NCBI GenBank assembly: GCA_941918925.1
Contig: OW799235.1
Location: forward strand, 109,929,076 to 109,993,075
Reading direction: 5' to 3'
DNA length: 64,000 bases
DNA from: Phyto melanocephala
Taxonomy: Eukaryota > Arthropoda > Insecta > Diptera > Rhinophoridae
Shown here: positions 10,586 through 25,500 of the stretch, piece by piece
How positions within the stretch are numbered: the stretch's first letter is position 1
Layout of the letters: each line of letters starts with the position of its first letter
Position numbers and translations under genes: made by a program
The notes under the pieces: model-generated
The model's database searches: none
What the model saw: only the letters and a program-made list of their open reading frames with translations
What the model was told of the DNA's origin: nothing

Positions 10586-13500
10586 GTAAGTACTAACTAA
10601 GATAAGTATATACTATTACCCTCACACAAACACATATGCACACGCTTTCACTTATCTGCTTACAAGATGAACAATGAAATTAATGTCGAAAATAAAATGA
10701 AAACATCAGCAGGATTAATACAATATGGGGTTGCACAGTGGGAAATTTTTATATAATTAGAGAGATTTGAGAAAAAAGTAATTGATCATATACTTTTAAA
10801 ACAATTTTTGTTACAAAGGTGCTAATCCAAAGCCTGACAACAGTGTACCTTGGTTATATAAGATTTTTAAATTAATTCGAGAGCAGTTTTTGCTTTACCA
10901 ATTCGAATTTGAAAAATCTTTCTTATAATTGATTTTTCTAGTTCATGTGTATAAAAATCTTTGTTTTATGCATAGTATTTAGCTTTCTAATTTTGCCTAA
11001 TCAAATCTTAGTTTTTGGATGAACCAAATTTTGGTATATTACTTTAAAATATGAAAAATACATGGTTGAAGACAACCTCAAAATCAAACTTAAGGCCTCG
11101 GTACACTTACGTAAATACACAGGATCCAAATCAGCTGATTTGTTTCCCTTTTGGAACTTTTGTGTAAATATGTACTATTTCGTAAACGTGACGTTCCGTC
11201 GCGGACGAACCTGATAAAATTTAAATTTTACTCCATTTTTACGTATAAGCAGTGTTATCAACAATATTTTATAAGGAGCTTATTATTGCCTTTTTTGTTT
11301 TTATATATATTTATAAACTCTTAGGGTCATTATTGAAAGTTGGGACTTTTTGTGCCCGATAAAATAATTAAATAATATTTAATGAATAAAAAAATGTAAT
11401 AAGGGCTTTATAATGCAAAGCCATTTATCGCTTCAACAAGATCCTGCCTTTAATAACAGTAAGTTGTTATAATGGCCCTTATTAATGTGGTGTAAACGGT
11501 TTCTTATTTAAGGGACAAATTTTCATAGTAGAAGAATAAAATATCAATGTGTTATAAATTAGTTTAAAATTATAAAAATTATTTGCAAACGGTTTTTAGA
11601 CTATGATTTATTCTTACCAATAGATATTGAACCTTTTTTCTGCCTTAAACAAAATGAATAAAAACACTGTTACAAAAATAGGTATTTTTCCCAAATTTAA
11701 TATTATTTATATATATTTTTTTCTCCTAAGAAGCTATCCAATGTGGTAGCGAAATATCGGATATAATTAATAAAATAATATTTATATAAAAAAACTAACC
11801 TAAAGTTTAGAATGAAGAACAATAACTTTTTTAAAATAAAAAAAATTTAGTTGGACAATTTTTTCCGTAGTAAGCATATTACTGGCCCTTGGTCATGTTT
11901 GGATTTTTCTAAGAAATTTTTTATAAAGTTTTTATGTTTATGATATTTCTGCTATAATTAATGAACTGAAACTAAATTGAACTTATTCCATTTGAAGTTA
12001 TAAAAATCATAAACAAGGCATTTTTAACTTCGCTTTCCAGTTGTATACTTAAAAAAGCCTATTTTGTTATTATAACTTATATATTTGGTTTTATTAAAAA
12101 CCAAGAGTTAAACGATTTTTAATTTTGAAATTATGTATATAGTTATCAACATTGTTTAACCAAAAAAAAAAAATAATAATAATAATAATATGCCACGTTT
12201 ACGTTGTTATAGTAACTAACCACATTTTAATTTTAACGCAACGCTTACGGATGCGAAAGGTTTACGTTAGAATACCGAGGCCTTTGGTAATGAAAAATAT
12301 TCTAACGCAACGGCGTTTTTTCTATAAAAATCGGCATATTTTAAAAAAAGTTTTAGAACTCAGTAGGGTTTTTTTCCACGGACTTTTTCGTTTCCCGGGA
12401 ATGCGAGATTTATTTTTTTATTTCCCGGGATCCCGCATCAAAATAAATAAGAAGTAAATTTATTTTTAAATAATAAAAACTTTTCATTAAAAAGCATAAA
12501 ATAGTCTGTAGTGTAAAAGAAACACTTCAAAACTAAAAAATAATAAAGAAAATGAATTTAAAATAAAAATATATTGAACAAAATATTATTATCTAGATAC
12601 GAGATCAAATATGAACACAAAAAACAAAAATACAGGTACTTCAGCTATGAGATCAAAAATAAAATCATTAAAATTAAATTTCAAAAACATGTAAATACAA
12701 TGTATAATTAAAAAAATATAACGTAAAAATTTTTAACGACTTAGAAAATAATCTTTTAATATGCTCAAAGCGTTTATTGGCTGGTTAAAAAGTCTATTTC
12801 TAATTTTATTAACAAATTGCCCTGTTACAGAAAACACTCTTTCTCTTTCTCTTTCTACCGATGTTGGACGAATAGTTACAAGTTCATTTAACAAATACAT
12901 AAATAATATTTTGAGTTTTTTGACCACTTCCTTCTTTTTTTATGAAAATTTTGAAGTATTGGTAACTTGTGCTGAGTTTTTTTAGTTTTTGACGGTAGTT
13001 CTTTCTTAATTTTTCTCCCATATTGCTTTGTGCAATGATCTCAAATGACGCATTAATCCGCTGGTGTTTTGGCCTTTACATGAAATTATCTTTGCACATA
13101 AAGAGCATACAGCAGTGCCATCAGCCTCCTTTTCAAAAAACTTCTATACTATTGAACTTTCCATCTAAAACAGTTTCGTTTCCTTTAATATTAAATAACA
13201 AAAATTTATAAAATTAACACATTACCTCAAAAAGTATATCAAATTATTTGCAAATATATTTCGAAACATAAAGTTAAAAAAAACCTTATGAAAAAGAAAT
13301 GTCACAATAAAAACATATGCTTTCGAGTCGTAGCCACTTTTGTCATTTCCCTAGATCCCGAAAAATTATCCCGGGAAAACGGGAAGATTAAATAACTCAA
13401 ATTCCCAGCACAAGCAAGCACACTTTCAGTGTGAGTGCGATGGGGGACTTTAGTCTGAGGGAGATGCTGGCGATTACAAAGGACTGTGCGATAAGGATTG

Positions 13501-16500
13501 TCGACAATCACCAGTCGGCAGTGTGAAATCGTTTTCCTAGTCCAGAGCAAACGCCGGTTGTGGCGCGGGACTCAGTGATTGAAGGTATACTGATCGGTAG
13601 ACACGAAATCACTGAGGAGCGAAGGGGGTCGAAAAGGGACCCGTGATAGTAGTGGTCTGCTTCGATATTCCCCCTACATGTGTATAGTAAAACAAATGAA
13701 TTGTGGTGTCTAAATTATTACTTATCAAAAATATATACATACATACATACTTTTATTTTGTTTTGGGGTCGGTCTGTTATTTTTAATGTACTATTTTCTT
13801 CTCCCCGGATATATTTTGATGGTAGTTTTTATTGTTATTGAAATGGAAATAGTTTTTGTGTTATGTCGCAATAACTTATGGCAGTTTCGTTAGTAGTTAA
13901 ATTACATTAGTTGTTTAAGAAAATTGCCCTTTTGTTCTTATTTTAAAATATATTCGACGGCGATATTTAATGAATTACATAATCGTACAAACTACTAATC
14001 TAAAAAAAAATACAGGAAATAATTCTTTTGGACAAGCTTTAATTTAAAAAAGTCGAGCACTTTAAAAATATAACTTATTTTTTTTTATTTTACTAAAAAG
14101 ACTTTTGCTTTCATTCTTATATGTATGAGATGGCTTAATTATTTCCCTTGCTAAAAAAAAAATTTAAAATTAGAAAACAATATGTTTTTACTTAACTTTT
14201 CATATATGAGAGTATTAATTTTGACCACTTCTCATAACTGATAGATAATAATAGCAGGCTCTATATTTTTGCAAAAAAAATGTACTTTTTTATTATGAGA
14301 GAGACAAGTTTATGAACGAAGTAACTTACAAACATAGATATATTCACATGTGAGTGTTTTGCTCAAGTACAATATTCAGATCAAAAATCAATAATGAGCA
14401 AAATCTAATTTTTCAATTCTCGTTAACATTTAAAACGTTTTCTTTTGTTTGTTCTCTTGCCTGTATTATGTGCTAAAAAAAATCAACAAACATGATCATA
14501 TTTGGTGCTCATTATTGTTTAAGAAAAAACAGAAATCTAGCACTTGAAAAGTTAAGAACTTTGACAATAACTATTTAAGAATTTGACCTAAACTTTTTTT
14601 TTTTTTCTTTATTCAAAAAGAAAATATTTATAACAAATTCAAAGCCTCAGCGCCATAGAGGCATTAATGAGGAACGTAGAGAAAAACAATAACTTTTCAA
14701 CAATTAAAAAGGCAAACAAATATTCATAAGTGTCTTGCAGCCAACTAATAATACCTAACGATATGTCAAAATTGGATTTTCCAATTGCAAATCATTGACA
14801 CCGCGTTATTTACTTATGCTTCATACAAATTGTTAGGCATTTTAATTTGCGACTGCCAGGTTTGGATGGCAGATTTTTTAAAAAATTTTATTTTTGTAAA
14901 CTTTTGATATATTTTTTTTGTTTAAAAATTGTTTGCTATTTTATACATTTGGATTCATCATCTATAAATTTTTTTTTAATAGTCAATTTAAGACTAAACT
15001 TTGATTAAAAGCTAATTTTTTCATATTCTTATTTATTCTTTAAAATTAACTGTATATCTTTCTTCTTATCCATTTTTTTCCGTTGCCCACATATTCAAAG
15101 TTAAAATTTTTTAATTCCCTGTAAAACATTTGTTCTTTTAGAAACTGTGGCCAAAGTTGCATCCAGAAGTTATGTTGATGGATTATCTTTTCACAAGTGA
15201 ACGACAAATACCCACCGATGTAGCCGTGTTAATTATCTCATGTCTTATAGATCTACAAGAAGATTACCGTTATTATGTGAAACGTGCATTTCTTCGATAT
15301 TTGCTCAGGTATGTTGAAGTCTTAAAAATAAATAAGAAAATAATGTGCAATATTAGGGTCCGACAAAAATGTAAGCATAAAAATTACTTGCTTTGTGCCT
15401 GTTATAAAATTTATGTTTTAAAGTACTGTTTTGATATACACTACTGAGCAAACTGTTTGATGTACAACTTAAAACTGTAGGACTCAACAGATGGTGTATC
15501 CGTTAGATGCGCTTTATGTCTCTAATAACTTATGTGTTTGTCATTTATTCTCTTAATTATAACTAGAATGTTGTAAACAAAAAAGTTTACTTTTGCTTTT
15601 TAAGTGTCGTGTTATGTGCCAACAAAGCGTTATATGCGGGTAGTTTTTTTACTTGCAGCTTCGCAAGTAGTAATTTCGAAACATTTGTGAACATATGAAT
15701 TTAAATATCGAAAATACATCTTGAACACTTTCAAGAATAATATTTTTACTAAATCATTACTTCCATTAAAAATGAATTTACTACTATAATCGGAAGTGTA
15801 AAAGATCATATGTGAAGCCCTGCAAAAGAGCTAAATTGACATCAAATACAAATATCTATGGCGCTAAGGTAATACTTAGTATTAAGTCGGACCATTGGGT
15901 TTTTTTATTATAAGCCGTTGAATTCTATCCAGACCACTAGAGGAAATTTTTTGGAATGCTACAAATTCGTTTAAAAAGTGGCTTGGCCGAACAACTTCTA
16001 GAAGAGGATCAGGCATTTATTTTATCATTTTATCAAACCCCCCAACCGTTGCAATACCTTTTTAAAACAATTTTCAACTAGAGTTTTTAGTAACTGATGG
16101 ATTGCCTATTTCCAATCGCCATTTTGCACCACATTTTTTTACCGATTGGAGGGTATAGTCAAGGCAAAAGATGGCTACATATTTGTATTCTTAAATGTTG
16201 ATTATTTCAATAAAAACTATTTCATACACCTGAGCTTGATTGGTAATTGATCTCAAAATATTAGCAGTATTTTTCACCCTGAAAGATGAGAAAAATTATA
16301 CCAAACCATATACAATACTTTGAATAAATGTACCTTGTACAAATATTTTCAAACAAATCTTTTAAGCGAAGTCTTAAGCTACAGGCAACACATTAAATCT
16401 GTAATGGCGTGCAAAAAGAATACTGGAAAAATAGATGTTAGTAAATTTTGAACTTACTTAATGATGTATGAAAGACATTAAATTAATTTGGACAAATAAT

Positions 16501-19500
16501 TCTATGTTTATATTTCAATATAATACTGAGCTCAATAGTTGATATTTACACACAACACTTGTAGTTCTAATCAAAACAGTGCTGACGATGAAACCTTAGC
16601 TGTTTTCGAAAATGCATTCCACTCTGCTAGAATTAGATGACTTACTTTTCCTAGATATTCTGTCATTATCGCATTGAACTTATAACATAAAAAATATATT
16701 TTTAACAAATATTTTTTCCTTAAAACTTTATGACTAGTAACAGATTTGTCCAAACATTTTTAATAATATTTCTAGAAGATGTCATATCTACAAATAGTAG
16801 TGTATTTAAATTAACGTAGAGCTGAAGCATGATTTTGATGGCATTAATATGAAGAAAAAAACATAGGCACTCGTGTTTATTTGTTCATATCTTAAAAAGT
16901 TATTGGGTAAATACTTATGGTGGATTTTAATGCTGAATAATTCCTGTACATTCCCAATAGATTGATAACATGTGGGAGCTTCTAACAGTTAATTTCAACC
17001 AACATACTGACTGACAGACAGACGCACTCCCCTAGTTATTAGCTTTCAGAAAATAGAAATTACAAATGGAATGATCCAACAATACATACCAAAGGCACAA
17101 CTGGTGAAGGCTATATTAACAAATAATTTGAAATATAGTGTGGCAAAGTTTTATGTAATTCTCAGCTACCACTATCTATTTCTATTCTATTTACTGTTGG
17201 TTACTTTTGTGGAAGAACTATTTCAAAAAGTATTTTTTTACACACAATTTTGAACTAGTCTAGTGTTAAAAATAAAAGAGTTTGAACATACTTGGACATA
17301 AGGTTTTATAAAATGTGTTTATGTTTTAGAGAAGTCATACATTTGGCACACTTAGGGCCACTATTACAACTTGCCGTTAGTTAAAAGTAGGATTTGTTGT
17401 GCCCGATAAATATTAATAATGATAATATTTAATGAATAAAAAGATAAGAAATGAAGGCTTTATAGTACAAATCTATTTATGGGTCCGACAAAATCCTGCC
17501 TTTACCTAACGGCAAGTTGTAATAATGGCCCTTAATGAGGTAAATATTTGTTTTTCGGTTCTAGAAGTATATTCAGACAATTTAAAGAAGTCGCTTTAAA
17601 GACATAGTTGTGGGTTAGTAACTTAAATACCTTGGAGTCAATTTTAATAATCTCTTTAAGAATAATGGACATGTAAGAATTATATTAGAGTATCCTTGTA
17701 AGATATTGGGTTCGTTTTCAAAGATTATTTAAATTAAAATTTTATAAAAAAAATTTTAATTTTCTTGAATAATAAACCAGCAAACGACCAGTTTTTTGAT
17801 ACAGTTTTTCAATATAGTTTTTAGTTTCACATTCCGTAGTCAAAGAAATTAGAATATTTTAGCAAAAATTTTAATATATTGTTTTTAAAAAAGCTTTGAA
17901 TACCTCAAGAAACGTTATTCTAATTTGTATGCACGCAAAGGAAAACAATGGTTATGACAGGATCACAACGGTCAACAATATTTTGTTTTTGAAAACAAGT
18001 AGTAATTATTTTTATTTTGTTTTATAATTTATTTCGTCACAACAATCAAATGTTTGTTTAAATTTTATAATTTAATTTTAACTTTTTTATGAAAATTTTT
18101 ATATGATTGTCCTGTAAAAATAGTATGATTTAACTGTTGTGTACAATAACAGTATGATTATAAAGCACTCAAACTTTGATATCTTTTGATTATAATTTGT
18201 TTTCAACGGTTTTTCTTCTTGTTGAATACATTTAAATTTTCGAGAAGTTTGACATGTAAAAAATATACACAAATTTTTAAAAATTCAAAGAAATAATTAA
18301 AGCAAGCGATAAAATATATGAGAATATTGATATAAAAACTTTTAAGTAAAAGCGAAAGTAGAATCAATATAATTAAAACACCAAAGATCAATAATTTTCC
18401 TCTGAATAATATTTTTATTGCATGATACTTTAATTAAACATAATAATGATAGCTTGCAACCATTATATGTTTAAACTAAACATACATAGGAGTTTCAGTT
18501 GGCATAATACAAACGACCTCTCTGCCATCGGTTTTTTAAATGAAGAAACTCCTAATTTTGATTTTAATACCATTTAATAATATTTAAGTCATTGTTTTCT
18601 AAAGAAAAATACACTTGGTACAAGGTACAAGGCACCTACTTTATTTAAGAACTTTATCTTTAACTAAATTTAATTTTTTTTAATTTAAATTTAAGTTTAT
18701 AATAAGAAATTTCTTTCTTCTTCTTCCTCGGAAACATTTACTTGTTATATTTACTTATATGTAAAATTTATAAAATTTTAATATCAAATTTTTAATATAA
18801 AAGAATATGAGATATACAAATTAAGATAATAAAATGGTTTTCAATAAGAGTGATATGGTTTTTTTAAAGAAAAAAAAACACACTTAATGTTAAGGAGGTT
18901 CAAATGTTTTGTATTTTATGTGAAGTACAATCGATACAATTCAATTCTAAATAAAACGTCATTCAGATGGCATCCACGACATCTTTTGCAGGAACGAATT
19001 TGATGAACCCAATTTTCAAGCACGTTTCCACTAAATCAAGTCGTTTGCCATGAATTTCACGTTCAATATTGACTTGTAAAGCTTGCAGAGAGTCTGGAAG
19101 CACCAATGACTTTAAATAACCCCACAAAAAATCGTCTAAATAAATCATAACTACTTGGAGGCCATTCAATATCTCAATTCCTTGAAATAATTGAATCTCC
19201 AAACCTTTCTCGCAATAATTCATATTTTGAATTCGGTGTGTGGCACTTAGCCCCATCTTGTTGGAACTAAGTGTTGTCAAGATCAACCTCTTCTTATTAT
19301 GGCCATAAAAAGTTGGTTATCATCGATCTATACCACTCTCCATTGACAGCAAAGGCGTTACCAGCTTCAGTTCGGACCGATGATTGCGCCAGACCAAAAA
19401 CCACACCAAACTGTCAATTTAGGTGAATGCATTGATAAATGGTCATCAATCTTTTTGGAAAACCTTTCACATTATAACCTTAAGTTTTTTACATGGTACG

Positions 19501-22500
19501 ATGGTTTTTAAATTGCTTTTATTTAAAAAAATGCTCAATAAATTAAATAAAAGAAATAAAAAACAAAATACAGACAATGTTGTCACATACCTTTAAAAAA
19601 ACGAGACTCTAGTGATCGCATTGTGTGATTATTTTATTTCATATGATTTTGAATGAACCTCCATACAAAAATTATTCAATAAGCCTTTGAACATCATGAT
19701 GACTGTCAGGAACTTAAGATATTAATTCTAGTAATTGAATTTTAATTTATCTTTTGTGCCTAGCAATAATAAAACTAAAATAAATAAAAATACAATTTAA
19801 GAGTAATGTGCAGGCATTCACTATTTTTCTTCGAGCTATAAAAAAATTCATGATATTGAATTCAAATAAAAGTGAACAAATCTATAGGAATTTTTCTCAT
19901 CGCCGCTATAGCCACGAAATTTACTTCGGCTTGTAGAAACTTTGTCCTGTAGTAGCATATTTTATTGCAGTTCAATTAAACTTTCTTTAAAGGTCATACG
20001 TAATTTAATTACAAAAGTTCAATTAGAAGGAAAACACACCTGACATAACCTTAAGCTTAAATTTTAAATAAAATTATATCTTTCGTTCTTGGGAAACAAC
20101 AACTTGTTTCCCACGGCTATGTTTGTATCTATTAGCAACTGTTATTGTACAAAGTATGAAATTATTTTCTTTGCACAAGAGTTCTTCATGATATAAAAGT
20201 CTTGTAAAATATTACATATCAAATTTACCTAGGTTTTAAATCCACTCGAATATACAAAGAATGTTTGAGGAAAAAAAAATAAAAACATGAAACGAAATTA
20301 GTAAATTGCCTAAAGGACTTGTAACGAAGTTTGCCCCTGACTGTGGCAGACTACTTAAAACTTAAGACATTAAAATAAAAAAATCTATCTATATCTGCTT
20401 GAAATAAAGTAAAACTTATAAAATGTTACCAGGGGGGGCTAAAGCGTAAGACAACGGTCGATAGCAGTAAACACAAAAGTTTAATAAGATGTTTGTAGAA
20501 AAGTTAAGGGAGAGGTGGGTAAAAATTGGGTAGTACATGTGCAAAGCATGTATGTATAATACAACGATTAAAACACCTTCTAAAGAAGTGATTATAGTTT
20601 CAATATTTTCATTCATTAGTGTGTGTATTATTTTTCTTTTTTGATTTTGTATAAAGATCTCCATTGGAACGTAAACGTTTGCAGTTGGAGTTTGAGCCGC
20701 CTGAATTTCCCATAATGACCATACGAGCACCAGTACCTTGGAAAGTTTATGTACAATTAGCACGAAATCATTTGGATCAAGTACTAATGACTACACATCC
20801 CGTTATGCAAGCTTTAAATTTACTCTGGCATCAACTGTAAGTAGTTTTGTTTTTAATTCATGAGCTGTATCTCAATTCCAAGTATTTTCTTTAGTTTTTA
20901 TTTCAAGTGTTGACAGTTTACATGTGTTTTCTTTTCTATCTCATCTAAAGCATGGACATCACCATCATCATCATGCTTTAGCCATAATAATCTTTTATTT
21001 ATAAACACAATTTATTCAACATTTTTACTATTTCTCCTTTTCTCGCTGTAACGCTACTACATATTTTCTCGTTACAGATATAATGACTTGGTTATTGTAG
21101 ATGTTTCTAAGATTATTCTACGTGATATACCCATGAATGCCGATGAGTTAATAAATTTTATCCAAGAAAGTTGTGACATTATAAAAGATGTAAGTACACA
21201 CATACATAAATACACATGTTTTTATTTCCGCAATTATTTGTGTAAACGGTTAACTGGCCAACCAACCCTTACCCGGTTTATATTGTTGATTTGTAGTTGT
21301 TGTTAAACGATTGGATACCTCGTTGTGCGGATATGATGGATGTAATGCGTAAAACTTGGAAAGATTTAATACCAATGCATGGTAGCTATGGTGGACGTGC
21401 AACCATACTTTTTCGTTGCGTCCATGCCTTAATGTCACATCATTTGGAACTTTTAATTACCAGAAGTTTGTCGTATTTGTACAAAACTTTGGAAAATTAT
21501 AAGGTAAATTTGTAAAAATATCATATAGCAAATTATAGAAAAAAAAAATTTATTTATGCTTTTGCTTTTATAATGATTAGGATGGCAATGATATTGCCAA
21601 ATATAATATGCACGATCCCAAATTAAAGAGACGCCCTTTAATGACTCTTATTGCGTCAGTTATTGGTACGCATTTTGATTATCCTACTAGTGAAGACCTA
21701 ACGGCAGAACATACAATACCATCAATCTATGTGGAACAAGAGGATGATCCAGATCCTTTTTATAGGAGACCCAGTGTTGTTATAGTGGAAGCGGTAAGTT
21801 CAAATAGTACAAAAACAACATATTTAAAATATTTGTGATAAATTGTGTGAATATTGAAAATCTTTTATAAATTAGTTTAAAATTATAAACACAATTTAAT
21901 TTTCGTTAAAACTAACCATTTTTTAGTACTTAAGTTTTAATTCAATTTTCTCTCTTTTTTTTTTTTTTTTTTGAAAAACTATAAATACTTTTTTTAAAAT
22001 TGTTTAAAAAATTTTTTGCGTGATTGAGTACAAGCATTGAAACATTTTAACAAACAAGCATTCATATTTATTACACTAGTGGGACAGTGTTAAATGCAAA
22101 TATTTAGGACATAATACTTCCATAGATGACGTTGGATGATTTGGTTTTCTCGCCAGCACGTGTTAATTTTGAATACACCCTGAAATATTCGACTAAGTAA
22201 ATACAAAAAAATATATATTCCTTACATTTTACCGCCAACTTTCTTAATTGTCGTGGTAAAGGGTAGCCTATGTGTTTCCTAGGTTGTAGCTATCTGTGTG
22301 GCAAATATCATTAAGTTCCGCTAAGCCGTTTTTACGAGACTAAGTATATATATACTGAAGCAGACCTCTTTTATAAACGGGTCGCTTTTCGACCACCTTC
22401 TTTTACTATAGATTACAAGGCTACCAAAAAAGAGGGGTATACCCGACCTCACTTAGCCTTGTTCCATCCCAGGCGTTTGCTCTAGACTTTTGTGATTTCA

Positions 22501-25500
22501 CATTGTAGGCTAACGATTATCTGCAATCCTCATCACAGAGTCCTTTGTAATCGCCAGCATCAGGCCTAGACTTATTTCCCCCATAGCACTCACATCCGAC
22601 GAGTGCCTGCCGGTGGTACTTGATCTACTGCCAGCCATTGCCGCACATTCGCTTACTACATGCGCCGCTGTCTCAGCAGTCTCAAAGCACATTGTGCAAA
22701 CATCATCCTCCACAACCTTAATCTTGTACAGATGATATTTGAAGTTACCGTGCCCTGTGATCAAAGCAGTTATATATATTGCAACATTACTTCCAGCTCA
22801 GCGTCCTACGATTATATCAGAGTACCTTGACTGCATTTCTGCCAAGGAGCCTTGCGAGCACCATACGTGACTGTCTACATGTGGTCGGCTCCATCTACCT
22901 TCTTAGGTTCATATATTCCACCCATTATAGGATCTTCGCCTGCACCATCCCATCCCCAAGAGCAACTCTAGGTTCCAATCCGCATAATGCCACTGCAGCT
23001 CCCCGTTACGCAATTTATGTCTGCTTGACTGAGTAACAAATATCGAAACATCAAAACATACAAACATTCACGTTTATTAATAGGATTAGTAGGATTTTGA
23101 TTAATTTTCTTTATGGACGTAATAGACAATTTTTTTCTCATTGAAAATTTCTCGTAAATTTTCTCGTTCAAAAGAGCAAATATTATTACTTATTGGGTTG
23201 TTGTTTTTAAGCTGGTTTACATGCATTTTGTGCTTACCAAAAGTTTTTTGGAAAAGTGGAAAAAGTTATAAGATTTTATTTCTAAATTCTCATTAACATA
23301 ATTAGAATTCAAAATCAAGGCAAAAAACTATAAAAAATGTCTAAATTTTCAAAATAATTATTTGAGCCTAAGGTCATACAGCAGTTTTGTTTTTTAAAAC
23401 CCAACAAACAATTTTTATCTATTTAAGTTTTCTAATCTGAGATGCATATAAATCAGCTTAAACCCAACAACAAAATAAATAATATTGAGGATTTATTGGA
23501 GAATAAGTTAATTATTTACTAGATAATAAAAATATTTTTGGTTGTGTTAAAAAAAATTTACAAATATTTTTAATAAAAAACCTTATGTATTGTAAATTGT
23601 ATTATTCTATTATAAAATAAAAATTTTGTACAAATTAATACAATTTTTATATAAATCCGTTATTTGTTATTTGGTTTATATACAAAATTTATTCATTAAT
23701 TTTTTACAGCCTTCATTAGAAGTCGATAGCCTTAGTAAATTCCTTTTAAGTAACCATGGTAAATTTCATGCCTTTCCCTACATTAGCAGTCTACCCGACT
23801 TATTAATTGGCATCTTTAAACGCATCTTAAGAGTAGGCTATAAAATACCTCGTCTGGAATATGTCATGTCAAATGGTAAACAGATTAAAAATCATTTCAA
23901 ATTATTTTTTTTACTTTTAAAATGTATTTTTGTTTAGATCCTGATACCTTCGGTTATTTACATTGCATAGACGAACAGCATCCAGATATTATAATTCTAT
24001 ATGAGAAAATACGTAATATAGTGGAAAAGAATTGGCGTGGACCTAAAGTGCACTTATTTCCGATTTACAAATATTATTATCCGCTTTTGTCAAATAAAAT
24101 ACAACCTATTGTTGAGAAGATCTTTACGCAGCACATTTTACCGGATTTAGTGGTAAGCGGTTGTAGTTGTATATTATTATTTGTTGTATTTGTGTACCCT
24201 TCAAATATGTTGCCAGGGGTGTAAAGTGTATAGCCCTTGTCATTTCATTTATAATTTCTACAATATTTACTTGGGATAGCGTAAAGTGTATATTTTCTGA
24301 ATAGGCGAGTAGATAAGGCTGTGCCAGTTTGTCTGCATGTTGGTAAAAATTAGCTTTTTAAGCCCACATGTATTGAGCAGACCTTTTTGTTATATCTATC
24401 TTTTACATATACTTGGGAATCAATTGCTATTTGAACCCATTAAACTCGTTCCATAACATGCTGAGATATAACCAAAAAAAAAAAAAAAAATAATAAAAAG
24501 ACTGATTCTGTTTTCCAACTATATCTGATAACTTACATATAAAAATAAAAAATGGTTGAAAGTTTCAGACAAATTTTAATTTTTAAGTCTATTTCTTTTG
24601 TTTATCTTTTAACTCAAGCCTTAAAAATATTTTGTTTTAAATACATTTAATAAAAAACTAAATACAACTCTTAATAACCTTTAATAAACGCGAAAAAACC
24701 CCAGATTGACAGTGATTTTTTTAGAAACTTCTCTAGAAAAAAAACTACAAAACACGTTTGGTACAAAGTGAGATATAAGCACAAGAATATATGTTTTTTT
24801 TATACTCTTCACACGGCAGTAAAAAAGGGTATATATAGGGTATATCACTCCGTGTGAAATTTCTACAATTCCATTTCCGACCCCATAAAGTGGATATTTT
24901 CTGAAAGCTTATGAATAGGGGAGTAGATTAAAAAATTTCCATCTGTCCGCGTGTATGTTAATTTCCAGCCCTAAGATAATTTATAGACACGGTTGTTACT
25001 ATTGTTATGCCTCTGGACAAATTGGCCACTAATCGGCGAAGTTATAGGCAAAAATTATTTGAAAAAATATATATTTTTTTAAATATTTTAAAATTGAATT
25101 TTTATTTTGTCGAAGAATATTAATCATAGTACGCAAATCAATCGAATAGATATTAATCATGAATGATATTAATTTGAATGAATTAAATTTTCCACATTGT
25201 GACGAATAATTTGTTTTGTTTTCCGAATTTTAAAAATAAAAGTTGCGAGACAAATGATATTTTAAAAAAATTGAAAATAAATTTCTCACCACAATTTAAA
25301 TATAAAATTCCTTACATGAATCATTCATTCAAAGAACATAATCGAAAAATTAAAAAAAAATCGATTCACAAATACAATTTTTATTTTCCTTGAAGAAAAG
25401 TTAGCAGCGTTGCCATTGTAGTTTATCATTTTTGTTGTGTTAATGGGAACAATTTTACCATTTTAGGAATTAAAGAATATATATTATAATTTTTAGTTAA

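Larger units (their letters stand above)
12360..13390 (-). mobile_element. hAT-type transposon relic with CCCGGGA-rich ends
   Basis: Bounded by tcccgggaatgcgag / tcccgggatcccg motifs (12395-12440) on one side and atcccgaaaaattatcccgg (13354 on) on the other. Between them lie two pieces of a hAT transposase on the minus strand (separate entries). Exact ends and target duplication were not settled. Confidence 0.6.

Noticed and set aside
20416..20763. 115-codon minus-strand ORF
   Set aside because: Overlaps dynein exon 3 on the other strand and has no family similarity.
23626..24224. Two plus-strand ORFs of about 100 codons as separate genes
   Set aside because: Each is a dynein exon plus read-through into flanking introns; the splice sites at 23710/23875 and 23938/24152 explain them.
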